A stretch of 64,000 bases of DNA from Sulfurovum sp. TSL6 (GCF_019972115.1 NZ_BPFJ01000002.1:248001-312000), one strand, 5' to 3'; numbered from the stretch's first letter, positions 53,135 to 62,941 are shown. The notes: a model not told the origin generated them from the letters alone. A program made the numbers and translations.

Positions 53135-55267
53135 TTACGCTAAAAACTCTGGGGTTGCCAATTCAACTTTTTTACCTTTTTGCTCCATCACAACAACGGT
53201 GATATCATCACCCTCACTGTATCTTTCTGAAAGGTTATTGACACGTTCCTTGGCCACTTTTGAAATGTGGAGCAGTGCATCAAAGCCATCTGGCATTTCA
53301 ACAAAGAGTCCGAAGTCTACGATCTTTTTCACTTTCCCCTCATAGCTTTCACCGACTTTATACTCCATCTGCTTTTTCACAGGGGATGAAGCGATCTTTT
53401 CTATGTGGGCTTTTGCTTCTGCTACTTTTTCTTTGTCTTCACCTGAAAGTTTTACACCGCCTACATCACGGTCAAGATCAACGGAAACTTCGAACTTTTC
53501 AATGATCTCACGGATCGTCGCACCCGCTTTTCCGATAATATCTACTATCTTGCTTGGATGTATAGTAAAATGTTCTGTACTTGGAAGTGCTGTGCTTGAA
53601 ACGATATTTTTTTCTGCTTCTTCCATCAGTCCAAGAATATGGTTTTTACCCTGGCTGGATTTTTGTAGTGCATCTCTCAGTACAGCTAAGTCTATACCGC
53701 CGAGTTTCATATCCATTTGAAGTGCGGTGATACCCTTTGCAGTACCTGCTACTTTAAAATCCATATCCCCATCATGGTCTTCAAGTCCCATGATATCTGT
53801 CAGTACAGCATACTTGTCACCTTCACTCACTAGACCCATAGCAATACCTGCCACAAGTGCTGTAGTATGTACCTCAGCAGCACGCAATGCCAATGCACCA
53901 CCACAGATAGTCGCCATAGAGGACGAACCATTACTTTCTAAAATTTCAGAGACCATACGGATACTTCCATCATAGTTTAAATCTAAAGAAGGCTCTAATG
54001 CCCTTTTTCCTAAATTACCATGTCCAAGTTCTCTTCTGCCTGGAGCGCCAATGTATTTGGCTTCACCTACTGAGTAACCGGGGAAGTTATAATGTACCAT
54101 GAAATTCTCTGACTGAGCGTTTTTATCAGTGATGAGTTCATACATCTGTGCATCTTTTTTATCGCCAAGTGTCACCGTGACAAGTGCTTGTGTCTGACCA
54201 CGGGTAAAGAGACATGACCCGTGTACAGATGGTAAAAGATTTGTTTCGATGCTGATAGGTCTAACTTCATCCAGTGCTCTGCCGTCTGCACGAATATTTT
54301 TATCCAGGATCATCGCTCTTACAACGGTTTTTTTATAACGTTCCAGTACTTTAGATACCAGTTCTTTATCTGCCTCTTTACCGTCCGCTTCTAATGCTTC
54401 CATAATTTTCGTACGTACTTTTTTAAGTTCAGTAGAACGCTCACTTTTTGCCATATGCGAAATCGCTTTTTCAACATCTTCTGCATAATTTTTTTCTATC
54501 ATTGCATACAGTGATTCATCTATTTTATCTTCAGCTAATGGCAGGTCTAGGGCTTCTCGTACCATAGGAGTAAAGGCATCTACATAAGCGGTTGTTGCTG
54601 CATCTATAGCTTCTGCTGCCATCGCGATCACATCCACCAATGCTGATTCATCAAACTCATTGGCATTTTGTCCCTCTTCATCTTCGGTGGCGAGTGTACG
54701 CATCTCTATCATCACCACATCTTTACCTGAACCTACCACCAAAAGATCAAGTTCACTTTCTGCCTGCTGCGTGAGTGTCGGATTGATAACAATATCATCT
54801 CCGACTGTACCTACTCTGACTGCAGCGATACTGGTATTGACTGGAATATCTGAAACATATAATGCTGCATTTGCCGCATGTAAAGCTGCCACTTGCATAT
54901 CAACCTCTGAATCTGCACTGACCACCATCACTGTGATCGTTACAGGGTAATGAAACCCTTTAGGAAATAAGGGGCGTAAAGAACGGTCAACGATACGGGA
55001 TGTAAGTGTTTCAAAGTCACCAGGCTTCGTCTCTCTCTTGATGAAACCACCAGGGATCTTAGCTGCAGCATAAGATTTTTCCATATACTGCACAGTCAAC
55101 GGAAGAAAATCCTCATCCACTGGTTTTTCATCTACAGCAACTGCTGCTATGAGTACAGCTTTCCCCTGTCTGTACATTACTGCACCACTTGCCTGCTTTG
55201 CTATTTTATTAAATTCATATTGTTCTTCGAGACTGTTTACATTAATCTCTATTATTTGTTCTTTCAT
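53135..55267 (-). CDS. pnp: Polynucleotide phosphorylase
   Basis: The 710-residue 3'-5' phosphorolytic exoribonuclease has two RNase PH domains (GGFIKRETKPGDFETLTSRIVDRSLRP-like and PGRRELGHGNLGKRAL). A KH domain follows (HPSKIVDIIGKAGATIREI, about residue 570), then an S1 domain (GESYEGKVKKIVDFGLFVEM, about residue 635). Length is normal. It is convergent with the GH26 gene. Confidence 0.97.
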   Translation of the reverse strand: MKEQIIEINVNSLEEQYEFNKIAKQASGAVMYRQGKAVLIAAVAVDEKPVDEDFLPLTVQYMEKSYAAAKIPGGFIKRETKPGDFETLTSRIVDRSLRPLFPKGFHYPVTITVMVVSADSEVDMQVAALHAANAALYVSDIPVNTSIAAVRVGTVGDDIVINPTLTQQAESELDLLVVGSGKDVVMIEMRTLATEDEEGQNANEFDESALVDVIAMAAEAIDAATTAYVDAFTPMVREALDLPLAEDKIDESLYAMIEKNYAEDVEKAISHMAKSERSTELKKVRTKIMEALEADGKEADKELVSKVLERYKKTVVRAMILDKNIRADGRALDEVRPISIETNLLPSVHGSCLFTRGQTQALVTVTLGDKKDAQMYELITDKNAQSENFMVHYNFPGYSVGEAKYIGAPGRRELGHGNLGKRALEPSLDLNYDGSIRMVSEILESNGSSSMATICGGALALRAAEVHTTALVAGIAMGLVSEGDKYAVLTDIMGLEDHDGDMDFKVAGTAKGITALQMDMKLGGIDLAVLRDALQKSSQGKNHILGLMEEAEKNIVSSTALPSTEHFTIHPSKIVDIIGKAGATIREIIEKFEVSVDLDRDVGGVKLSGEDKEKVAEAKAHIEKIASSPVKKQMEYKVGESYEGKVKKIVDFGLFVEMPDGFDALLHISKVAKERVNNLSERYSEGDDITVVVMEQKGKKVELATPEFLA

Positions 55268-55343
55268 TCGTTTATCTTTCCTTTTTACTGTTTAATGCTT
55301 TTACAACACTCTGTTTTACATGTTTCTCTTCATAAAAATATAT

Positions 55344-56030
55344 TTAGTCTTCTTCTTTTATTTTTACTTCTTGCTTATTTACCATGAATGATATCTCTTC
55401 AAAATTTAATTTTTGAAAATCTTTATAATAGTATTCTATCGAAATATAGTCTCGTATCTTATAAGGACAAAATACACCATCACACACCGTAAGCAGATTT
55501 TGATAGACACCTTTATCCAAAATGGGCGTTGCTATAAAGATATTTTTTGCTCCCCTTGCGATGACCGACTTCAGTGCAACCATCATGGTAAGTCCTGTTT
55601 CTATGCACTCATCAGCTAAGACAACATACTTCCCCTTGAGAGAGATCAAATCCTTGCCTTTTCGATATTTATAGACATAAGAAAGTACTTCTTCTTCATA
55701 CTTTCGGTGTGCTTCCCCATAGACATAATCCTCATTGATCCCAAACGCATCGATAAGTGCTTTGTGCATCACCACTTCTTCCGTTTCTGAAACCATTGCG
55801 ATAACAAGTTCCGGGTTATTGGGTGCCAAAACAGGTTCTGTCAGTAAGATGTCCATTTGTGCATTGACAGCCTTAGATATTTGATCTGCAAAATAAACAC
55901 CTCCTTCACTTACACCTATCACTACGGTTTCATTTTTTGATAGTAACTCTATAGGAAGCGTCTCGATCAACTGTTTTGAGGCATCTTCTCTATCTTCAAA
56001 ATATGTATTAGGGTTTGAATCGCTGGGCAT
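55344..56030 (-). CDS. Phosphoribosyltransferase-domain protein
   Basis: The 228-residue protein has a type I PRT fold with VIGVSEGGVYFA as beta-1 loop and the PRPP motif YVVLADECIETGLTMM (about residues 135-150). Such free-standing PRTs often act in salvage or regulation; the base substrate is unclear. The ATG at 56030 has GGAG 7 bases before it and overlaps the J-domain gene by 23 bases; an upstream start at 56072 is open. Confidence 0.8.
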   Translation of the reverse strand: MPSDSNPNTYFEDREDASKQLIETLPIELLSKNETVVIGVSEGGVYFADQISKAVNAQMDILLTEPVLAPNNPELVIAMVSETEEVVMHKALIDAFGINEDYVYGEAHRKYEEEVLSYVYKYRKGKDLISLKGKYVVLADECIETGLTMMVALKSVIARGAKNIFIATPILDKGVYQNLLTVCDGVFCPYKIRDYISIEYYYKDFQKLNFEEISFMVNKQEVKIKEED

Positions 56031-56280
56031 AATCCGCTCCTGGGAATTGTTTAGAAATTTCTTCTTCATCAAAAGTATAACGAAACTCTTCTATATACTT
56101 CATCAATAGTTTATAAGCGTGATTTAACTGTTCCATACTTTCCACATCCCCTCCTAGATCAGGGTGATTCTTTTTAGCCAAAAAATGGTATTGTTTTTTA
56201 ATATCTGCTTTACTGATCAACTTAGGTAGATTTAATATCTCTAACGCTTTTTCTATCTCATCTTTAGGGTTAATGATCAT
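56008..56280 (-). CDS. Small J-domain protein
   Basis: The 90-residue protein is almost only a J domain, with the HPD tripeptide in KKNHPDLGGD (about residue 39). It may recruit DnaK to a specific client, possibly at the membrane next to LptD assembly. Its start overlaps the lptD stop by ATGA-type spacing. Confidence 0.85.
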   Translation of the reverse strand: MIINPKDEIEKALEILNLPKLISKADIKKQYHFLAKKNHPDLGGDVESMEQLNHAYKLLMKYIEEFRYTFDEEEISKQFPGADYAQRFKP

Positions 56281-58376
56281 TGGTTAGTGTCTCCAGTACC
56301 TATACCACCAAAAGGAATAAAATTCAACTGTACATAAAAAGAATTGTCTATGGTAAAGCCTGTAGGTCTTGGTGTGATCTGTTGTCTAATAGCAGCGTCA
56401 ACACTCCAGCAGTCACGATGATAACCTCCGCCAAATCTCCATTGGTTATTTGAGCTGTCATCCACATTATAAGTAAAACCGCCATTCAGTGCCACTTGTT
56501 CATTAAGCGTGTATCTAAACGTGAGATAAACATCATTTGCACTAATATCATCATCTGCAATATCACTAGGTACATCAGGTAAAATTTGTTTATAGGTATG
56601 CCCTACCCCTACATAATAGTCTTGTTTATTCAATGAAATACGACTGGATGATTCACGTATCTTACCGTACTCGTGAGAATAGATCACATTATTATAAAGT
56701 CTCCATTGATCCCAATTATACTGCATTTCATTACGCATATCAGCAAGTTCATAATTTCTCTCAGGATAATACGTTTGTGTTAATCTTTGATAAAACTTTA
56801 ACTTCATAGTCTCATCATAAAAGTATTGACTTACACTCAAATCGTAGTGCTCTTCAGGCAGACCGACAGTAAATAATGCCGTTTGGTTCAGATCCAGAGA
56901 AGACAACGCAGGAGACTGGTATTCATTACCCGGTCTAATGTACGTTAATGAGGGTTGCAATACATGTATAAAGCCATCGTACTTTTTTGTTAAATCTGTA
57001 AAAAGTTTTACTTTATGTATATTGCTATAGTACTCAAAATCATCATAGAAATGCACTTCATTGCCAAAAAAGAATTTACTATAATACAACTCTTCACCCA
57101 AGGATAGATTCAAAAAATCATCAAAAAATGAGGTAGTAAATTCCAATGGTACCTTGAGCTCTGCCTGACGAAGAGTAGTACCTTTTTCTCTATAAAAATT
57201 GTTGATACGGAGATCTGTGCTATAGGTAAGATTATTCCATATAAAATGAGTTAGGTATTGATGTAATTGAACAGAAGGAAGTATCTGAAGTGTTTCATCA
57301 TCATCCACTCCCTCTCTTGTATCGATGAAATATTTGGCATTGAGTCCTGCATAATAGTCATTATTATAGGCAAAATAATTGACCCTAGATTCCTGTAAGG
57401 GGACAAGTCCAAAATGCTCCAGATGACTTTTCTGCAAATTCAGATAATCAATATCGTTCAGATAGGTAGTATTGATGTATAAACCATCTGTAAAACCTTG
57501 AAGGTATGTATCTGAAAAGACTTGGGAGGATTCATAGTTAAACTCTATCCCATAGTGACTGTCATTATTAAGAGCATACTCTTCTGTATACTCTTTCTTA
57601 TCTTTGAAATACCCTACCCTTAACTTTCCGGATGAATAAGCTGTATCAACAAAACGTAATGTACTATACATTCCTATGCTTCTTGATGTCCGAATCTGAG
57701 GGTTAAACTCCATATCCATGCTTTTAGAAATAGCCCAATAGACAGGTTGTTCATAAAGAAATCCCTCATTGGATGAATATCCAAAAGCAGGGAAAAGAAG
57801 TCCTGAAGTTCTTTCTCTATCGGTTGAGAACGCGAGATAAGGTGTGTAAAACATAGGGATATCCCATAAATATACTTTTGCACCATATATCTTTATATAG
57901 TTTGTATCACTCTCGTATAAAGCGTCTGAGAAAGCCATTTTCCATAAAGGATCTGCAATATCACAACTTGAGATCAAAGATGCACCCAAAGTATATTTAC
58001 CTTCTTCTTTATATGCATCATTGGAAAAAAGCCACACATCATTTCTACCGATAAGAAAGAGTTCATCAAAGGTAACCTCTTTCGTATCTGTATGAATTTC
58101 AATATGATTGGTATGAACTTTACTTCCTTTGTAGCCCAGCATTTCGATATTTCCATCCAGAACAAGTACTTTTGTACTTTTGTCAAAATATGCAGAAGAT
58201 GCTTTAATCACAGCATCTTCATAATAAACAACTACATTATCTCTAGCTTTGACTAAGTTTTTTGCAGCATCAACATATTTTGCTGTTATCTCGATTTTAC
58301 TTTTATCTGAAGCAGCAGACAATAGTTGCACACCCACTATAATAGATACCAGAAAAAAAAAGATATTTTTAATCAT
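56277..58376 (-). CDS. lptD: LPS-assembly outer-membrane protein LptD
   Basis: The 699-residue precursor has a signal peptide. A periplasmic OstA-N domain follows (KIEITAKYVDAAKNLVKARDNVVVYYEDAVIKA, about residues 28-110), then a large beta-barrel with the family pattern PMFYTPYLAFSTDRERTSGLLFPAFGYSS. Near the C-terminus is GGGYHRDCWSVD, as in other LptD proteins. It inserts lipopolysaccharide delivered from LptF/G. Only a few cysteines are present, so the two-disulfide arrangement of E. coli is not fully conserved. Confidence 0.93.
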   Translation of the reverse strand: MIKNIFFFLVSIIVGVQLLSAASDKSKIEITAKYVDAAKNLVKARDNVVVYYEDAVIKASSAYFDKSTKVLVLDGNIEMLGYKGSKVHTNHIEIHTDTKEVTFDELFLIGRNDVWLFSNDAYKEEGKYTLGASLISSCDIADPLWKMAFSDALYESDTNYIKIYGAKVYLWDIPMFYTPYLAFSTDRERTSGLLFPAFGYSSNEGFLYEQPVYWAISKSMDMEFNPQIRTSRSIGMYSTLRFVDTAYSSGKLRVGYFKDKKEYTEEYALNNDSHYGIEFNYESSQVFSDTYLQGFTDGLYINTTYLNDIDYLNLQKSHLEHFGLVPLQESRVNYFAYNNDYYAGLNAKYFIDTREGVDDDETLQILPSVQLHQYLTHFIWNNLTYSTDLRINNFYREKGTTLRQAELKVPLEFTTSFFDDFLNLSLGEELYYSKFFFGNEVHFYDDFEYYSNIHKVKLFTDLTKKYDGFIHVLQPSLTYIRPGNEYQSPALSSLDLNQTALFTVGLPEEHYDLSVSQYFYDETMKLKFYQRLTQTYYPERNYELADMRNEMQYNWDQWRLYNNVIYSHEYGKIRESSSRISLNKQDYYVGVGHTYKQILPDVPSDIADDDISANDVYLTFRYTLNEQVALNGGFTYNVDDSSNNQWRFGGGYHRDCWSVDAAIRQQITPRPTGFTIDNSFYVQLNFIPFGGIGTGDTNQ

Positions 58377-58824
58377 TCACAACTACGCAATTAGAAAGTT
58401 TATCATGAAGCGTTTGTCTAAGTGGAACAAAGAATGCCATAAGAAAACCCAAATAAAACAGTACTTCACTTGGGATTCTCACGGAAGCACGCAAAAATGC
58501 TTTTTGAAAATCAGGTGTATTCCCTGTTTCCAGGTCTATCACTTTTATCTTCATGAGATACTTACCTAGTGTCATACCGTTTTGCCAGACCAAGACAGTA
58601 TGATAGATGAGTTTTATAGAGAGTACAACCAAAAGATTTTGAGCAATAAAGGTATTGATACTTTCAAGTGCTGCTTCATCTACCACTGTAATATTCGAAA
58701 AAACTGCAGAAAACTGATCATAAAAAATAATAATAAAAAACAGGGTGATGACTATATCATCTATGACAAAAGAAGTAATTCTTTTTTGAATGCTTGCAAT
58801 AGGCAAGGAGAGAGAGTCAGACAT
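58369..58824 (-). CDS. RDD-family membrane protein
   Basis: The 151-residue protein has three hydrophobic helices with the RDD-type residues: R and D in the first helix region (IQKRITSFVIDDIVI) and a Gly-rich turn (WQNGMTLGKYLMKIKVIDLETG). RDD proteins are thought to transport ions or solutes. The stop overlaps the start of lptD by 8 bases. Confidence 0.85.
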   Translation of the reverse strand: MSDSLSLPIASIQKRITSFVIDDIVITLFFIIIFYDQFSAVFSNITVVDEAALESINTFIAQNLLVVLSIKLIYHTVLVWQNGMTLGKYLMKIKVIDLETGNTPDFQKAFLRASVRIPSEVLFYLGFLMAFFVPLRQTLHDKLSNCVVVND

Positions 58825-58833
58825 CCCTACTTC

Positions 58834-60102
58834 CTAAAGTGCCTGATATGCAATGTCAGTACGACACTGTTTGCCTGCAAAGTGCACTTGGCCTACCAGC
58901 ATATACGCATGTCTTTGTGCTTCTTTAATACTGTCACCGACACCTACACAGACCAGTACCCTACCGCCTGTTGCATAGAGTTTTCCATCTTCACCGCGCG
59001 TCACTCCAGCATAAGAGATATGTGCATTTTCACGTACCTCTTCATGGTAGATATCATCCACGATGATCTCTGCAGGAGGTGTACTTTTATACGGGTAGTC
59101 TTTACTTGCCATCACTACACCGACTGCATATTTGTCATGAAACTCTATCTTGGCATTTTTAAGATCACCCGTTGCTGCCTTATAGAACAGTTCAGAAGCT
59201 GGAGACTTAAGCAGTGGCATCAACTCTTCACATTCAGGATCACCAAAACGTACATTATACTCAAGAATGATAGGCTCACCTTTTACCACCATCACACCGA
59301 TAAAAAGTACACCCGTAAACGGCATACCTTCGGCTTCCATACCCTTAAGTGTAGGTTCTATGACTCTTTCGTTCAACTTACGATAGATCTCATCATTGAC
59401 CAGAGGTGTGGGTGCATATGCCCCCATACCACCTGTATTGGGACCTTCATCATTATTGAGGAGTCTTTTATGATCTTGTGCAGCAGGTAAAACCACATAA
59501 TCTTTTCCATCACAAATAGCAAATACAGAAAGTTCATAGCCATCCAGGAATTCTTCTACAACAATACTTGTTCCCGCATCACCAAAAGAGTTACCTGAAA
59601 GCATTTCACCTGCAGCTTTTTTTGCTTCGTCATGACTTTGCGCAATGATCACACCCTTACCACCACAAAGCCCGTCTGCTTTCACTACGATCGGTGCATC
59701 CAGTGTCATGATAAAATCATATGCATCCTGCAATGAATCCGTTTCGATGTACTTAGCGGTAGGCACATTGTGACGGGCAAGAAAGTTTTTCATAAAGATC
59801 TTAGAACCTTCAAGTTGTGCAGCTTGGGCTGTGGGTCCAAAGATCGTAAGACCTCTGGCTTTAAATACATCAACAATACCCCCTACCAATGGTGCTTCAG
59901 GACCAACGATAGTCAGTTCGATACCATTGGCTTCAACAAAATCAGCCAATGCAGAAAAGTCACTAATCTCTAGGTTTTCACCTAATGTGTCTGTCGCTCC
60001 ATTACCCGGTGCAAAATAGATCTTCTCTACATTCTCATCTTTTTTCAATGCCAAACCAATAGAATATTCTCTACCGCCAGCACCTATTATCAATACGTTC
60101 AT
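58834..60102 (-). CDS. purD: Phosphoribosylamine-glycine ligase
   Basis: The 422-residue ATP-grasp enzyme joins glycine to phosphoribosylamine in purine synthesis. It starts NVLIIGAGGREYSIGLALKKDENVEKIYFAPGNG. It has the ATP-binding VKADGLCGGKGVIIA and the signature RFGDPECEELMPLL. An ncRNA-like region precedes it. The RDD gene follows after 9 bases. Confidence 0.97.
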   Translation of the reverse strand: MNVLIIGAGGREYSIGLALKKDENVEKIYFAPGNGATDTLGENLEISDFSALADFVEANGIELTIVGPEAPLVGGIVDVFKARGLTIFGPTAQAAQLEGSKIFMKNFLARHNVPTAKYIETDSLQDAYDFIMTLDAPIVVKADGLCGGKGVIIAQSHDEAKKAAGEMLSGNSFGDAGTSIVVEEFLDGYELSVFAICDGKDYVVLPAAQDHKRLLNNDEGPNTGGMGAYAPTPLVNDEIYRKLNERVIEPTLKGMEAEGMPFTGVLFIGVMVVKGEPIILEYNVRFGDPECEELMPLLKSPASELFYKAATGDLKNAKIEFHDKYAVGVVMASKDYPYKSTPPAEIIVDDIYHEEVRENAHISYAGVTRGEDGKLYATGGRVLVCVGVGDSIKEAQRHAYMLVGQVHFAGKQCRTDIAYQAL

Positions 60103-60175
60103 TTAAAATTCTCCGAAAAAGTTTAATTATCACCATAATATGCGGTTTGTTTAGTAGGGATGACATTGTGCGTAG

Positions 60176-60236
60176 AGGGTTTTGGAAAGGTTTGAAGGCG
60201 AACTGTCTTGTTCATCGATGACCTTTCCAAAGTCCT
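60176..60236 (-). ncRNA. Strong long-stem hairpin between the ncRNA candidate and purD
   Basis: A 16-bp stem (AGGGTTTTGGAAAGGT with ACCTTTCCAAAGTCCT, two G-U pairs) encloses a 29-base loop that itself contains a GAAC/GTTC helix. It lies 75-130 bases before purD. It may be the 3' domain of the RNA described next or a purD leader structure. Confidence 0.5.
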
Positions 60237-60269
60237 ATTCGTGCAAAAATCGTCACTAATAAGGCCCGG

Positions 60270-60449
60270 GTGAGCGTTCTGCTTAAAGTCGGCCCTATAT
60301 AGCCAACAGTGCAGGAGAGAGTCCCTCTTTAGGGGATGATGTCTCGCTGACAAAGTCAAGCTCAGATGACAACTTCCACACACCAAGAGACTACATGTCC
60401 CACTAAGATTAATGTTGGACCCCAAATACAGTAGTCGCATCACCTAGGT
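60270..60449 (-). ncRNA. ssrS: Structured RNA upstream of purD, candidate 6S RNA (purD-motif region)
   Basis: Region without coding character and with higher G+C than its surroundings. A TATAAT box (60462-60457) sets a likely 5' end near 60449. GGTGATG (60444-60438) can pair with CATCATC (60341-60335). Inside, GACTAC/GTAGTC and GTCC/GGAC form a second arm. In Campylobacterota a conserved RNA upstream of purD (the purD motif) has been equated with 6S RNA; that equation and both ends are from memory or inferred. Confidence 0.5.
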
Positions 60450-60564
60450 AAAATTTATTATAACCTATTTGGAGTTAGAAGTGAGTAAATTATGATATGT
60501 AAGAACGTTTTTCTAGCAAAGCTAGACAAAACTACATTATCGCAGGACTTGCTAAAGCTATACA

Positions 60565-61242
60565 CTACGATAACTTCAGCAGAAGGCTCTTGTGACTAGC
60601 CACACTTTTTGCTTTTAGTATACAGGCATCTATATTTGGTGTATCTGACACTTCACAGCGTGCATGAATAGGTAAATGTCTTTTTGTCGCTTTACCTATC
60701 ACTACGGCTGTATAGCTTTCATCCCATTCAAAATTTTTCAAGAAACAATGAATAGTCGAAGGAGATGTGAAGATAATAACGGCATTTTTACCCGGTTTCT
60801 CTTTTTTCTCATAGTGGATACAGGAAGTCTCATAAATGATCTGTTCCTGAAGTTCTATACCCGCCTTGGCTAAAAAAATTTTTGAATCAAAAGAGACTTC
60901 TTTAGGGCGTAAGTATAAGATCTTTTTATCTTGAAACTGTATGACAATATCTTGACTTAATGTCTCACCATAAAATGATTTAGGTTGGTATACTACTTTT
61001 CCACCCAAAGATTCTATCTCTTTTGCCGTGGCTGAACCTATGGCTAGACAAGGGTACTTTTTCCATTCGGGGTTTAATGCTTCTGCACTCTTGACCGCCT
61101 GCTTGGAGGTAAACATCAGTGTGTCACATTTTGAAAAATCTATCGTTATCGGCAGAAGTGAAAAACGTATGATGGGCAGATGTATCGTTCCTTCTCTGGG
61201 CATAGGAGATAAAAGATAGATCATAGCATCAGAGTGGGTCAT
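60565..61242 (-). CDS. hemD: Uroporphyrinogen-III synthase
   Basis: The 225-residue protein has the weakly conserved two-domain HemD layout: MFTSKQAVKSAEAL (about residue 42), CLAIGSATAKEIESLGG, then FTSPSTIHCFLKNF (about residue 157) and VVIGKATKRHL. It closes the tetrapyrrole ring in heme synthesis. Sequence identity in this family is always low, so the call rests on the paired 'TSxxAV / GxxTA' motifs. The start lies 2 bases after the CDF transporter stop. Confidence 0.87.
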   Translation of the reverse strand: MTHSDAMIYLLSPMPREGTIHLPIIRFSLLPITIDFSKCDTLMFTSKQAVKSAEALNPEWKKYPCLAIGSATAKEIESLGGKVVYQPKSFYGETLSQDIVIQFQDKKILYLRPKEVSFDSKIFLAKAGIELQEQIIYETSCIHYEKKEKPGKNAVIIFTSPSTIHCFLKNFEWDESYTAVVIGKATKRHLPIHARCEVSDTPNIDACILKAKSVASHKSLLLKLS

Positions 61243-61244
61243 GA

Positions 61245-62183
61245 TTACTCTTTGATCACTCTGGATAAATGTTCACCATTGAGCATGGCAACATTCATAC
61301 TTTCATCATCATAAGGATCAAAGTGCGGCGTGATAACCCATTTTTTATTTATATCGAGTAAAAAGATTTGATCTTCTATTTGGTCAGCGATACGATGTGC
61401 TTCGAGTAGTAGCATATTGGGACGTAAGACCATATGAAACTCTACAAAATTAGTGGTTCCATCCGTACGTGTTTTTAGCCAATGGTAACTTGTTATTTCA
61501 GGGTGATCCGAGATGATTTGACTAATATTTTCCACCATGTCCGTATCCAGTGCACGGTCTAAAAGTATCTCTATGCCCTCTTTTACGATCTCATAGGCAG
61601 AGTAAATAATATAAAGTCCTATCCCTAAACCAAATATCGCATCAATCGCATCCATACCTGTCATATATACCAATCCCAACGCTATCAAAACAGCAGCATT
61701 GCTCCATAGGTCAGTTTTATAATGTAAAGCATCTGCTTTTATCACAAGATTGTCTGTTTCTCTTGCAACTTTCAAGAGATACGTGACTAAAAAATAGGTG
61801 ATGATAATGGAAATTGTCATTGCCACAATTGAAGGTGTAAGAAGTGTAGTCTCAGTTCCGGTGCTTAGCTTTTTAATCGCTTCATAAATAATATAAATAC
61901 CCGACATGGTAATGATAGTACCTTCTATTACCGCGGCAATAGCTTGTATTTTACCTTTACCGTAGTGATACTCTTCATCGGGATGTTCTTCTGACTTTTT
62001 AATCGCAAAAAAGTTAAACCCGGAAACCAACATATCTAAAAGTGAGTCTATGGCAGAAGCAAGTACAGCCACTGAACCGCTTGCTATTCCCAAGACCAAT
62101 TTTACGATCACTAAAAGGGTTGCAACAGAACTTGACACAAGTGTTGCCCGTTTTTGTGGTGACATTTTTAACTCATGACTCAT
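61245..62183 (-). CDS. Cation diffusion facilitator (FieF-like efflux pump)
   Basis: The 312-residue protein has six membrane helices. The metal site is in helix 2 (ASAIDSLLDMLVSGFN) and helix 5 (DALHYKTDLWSNAAV, an H-x3-D motif as in FieF/YiiP), and the cytoplasmic C-terminal domain has VEFHMVLRP. It exports Zn2+ or Fe2+ using the proton gradient. The ATG at 62183 (MSHELKM) has GAGG 9 bases before it and lies 3 bases from the upstream gene's end; an ATG at 62189 is also possible. Confidence 0.9.
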   Translation of the reverse strand: MSHELKMSPQKRATLVSSSVATLLVIVKLVLGIASGSVAVLASAIDSLLDMLVSGFNFFAIKKSEEHPDEEYHYGKGKIQAIAAVIEGTIITMSGIYIIYEAIKKLSTGTETTLLTPSIVAMTISIIITYFLVTYLLKVARETDNLVIKADALHYKTDLWSNAAVLIALGLVYMTGMDAIDAIFGLGIGLYIIYSAYEIVKEGIEILLDRALDTDMVENISQIISDHPEITSYHWLKTRTDGTTNFVEFHMVLRPNMLLLEAHRIADQIEDQIFLLDINKKWVITPHFDPYDDESMNVAMLNGEHLSRVIKE

Positions 62184-62185
62184 GT

Positions 62186-62839
62186 TCATGCTCCTCTTTT
62201 TTCTTTCATTATTGTCAATCCATTGACTGCCAATAACCCCACAGATACTATAAAATAAAGTATAAGAAGTATCCATAATCCACGACTTATCACATCCAAG
62301 AAAGGGAAGAAAAGTGTGATACGATATAGTATACCTAGTAAGACTGTATATTTAACCATATTGTGTAAATATGTATAGCGTTTCACAATGGTTGTTTCAC
62401 GACAACTGGCACATCGGTTCTCAATCGCTTTTTTCTGATTTTTATCTAAAAATGCATAAACAAACTTTAGCACATAGCGTGACAAAGCAATGATAACTGC
62501 TATTCTAATGATAATAAATAAGGCTTCTAACCAAAACCCCTCTGGTATCTCAGCCCAAGTTTCAAAGAGAAGTACTTTAAGACTCATTCCCTCCGAAAGA
62601 TAATAGCTACCAAACGCAAACATACCTATCAGTCCAAACCATAACAATACTTTCAGTATAAAGAACAGATAGTGTTTGGCTTTGTCTATCTTAAACTTAT
62701 GTTTTTCATATGAAGCAGTATTTTTCATCAAGCCAAAAGCAAACTGGTAATGCCATTTAAGCATAAAATAAACTGCTGCCACAGCAAAAAGAAGCGCTCC
62801 AAAAGCAATGATCTCTTCGTAGAAATTCGGGATATTCAT
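62186..62839 (-). CDS. Conserved integral membrane protein of unknown function
   Basis: The roughly 217-residue protein has five hydrophobic segments. Between helices 3 and 4 is a cytoplasmic loop with CASCRE (CxxC) and many charged residues (KNQKKAIENRCASCRETTIVKRYTY cut in the middle of the protein). The layout recalls the N-terminal part of MscS-type channels, but no channel motif is present. The ATG at 62839 has GAGG 9 bases upstream. It is coupled to the CDF gene. Confidence 0.65.
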   Translation of the reverse strand: MNIPNFYEEIIAFGALLFAVAAVYFMLKWHYQFAFGLMKNTASYEKHKFKIDKAKHYLFFILKVLLWFGLIGMFAFGSYYLSEGMSLKVLLFETWAEIPEGFWLEALFIIIRIAVIIALSRYVLKFVYAFLDKNQKKAIENRCASCRETTIVKRYTYLHNMVKYTVLLGILYRITLFFPFLDVISRGLWILLILYFIVSVGLLAVNGLTIMKEKRGA

Positions 62840-62941
62840 AGGTGACGGCCTCATAGTTAAATGAAAAATGATTTTAACATAAGTTAGATTTGAATGGCAC
62901 GGGATACTTTACCCGTGCGCTATAAATACGATGAAGAAAAA

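Noticed and set aside
58582-59490. 302-codon open frame on the plus strand opposite purD and the RDD gene
   Set aside because: It spans two well-supported minus-strand genes, has Cys/His/Phe-rich composition typical of antisense shadow frames, and no ribosome-binding site.
60123-60443. 106-codon frame in the region before purD
   Set aside because: Its composition is not protein-like, it covers the strong hairpin, and the region reads better as structured RNA.
60120-60450. tmRNA or RNase P RNA as the identity of the purD-upstream RNA
   Set aside because: I looked for the tmRNA tag frame, tRNA-like ends with CCA and the RNase P motif GAGGAAAGTCC on both strands and found none.
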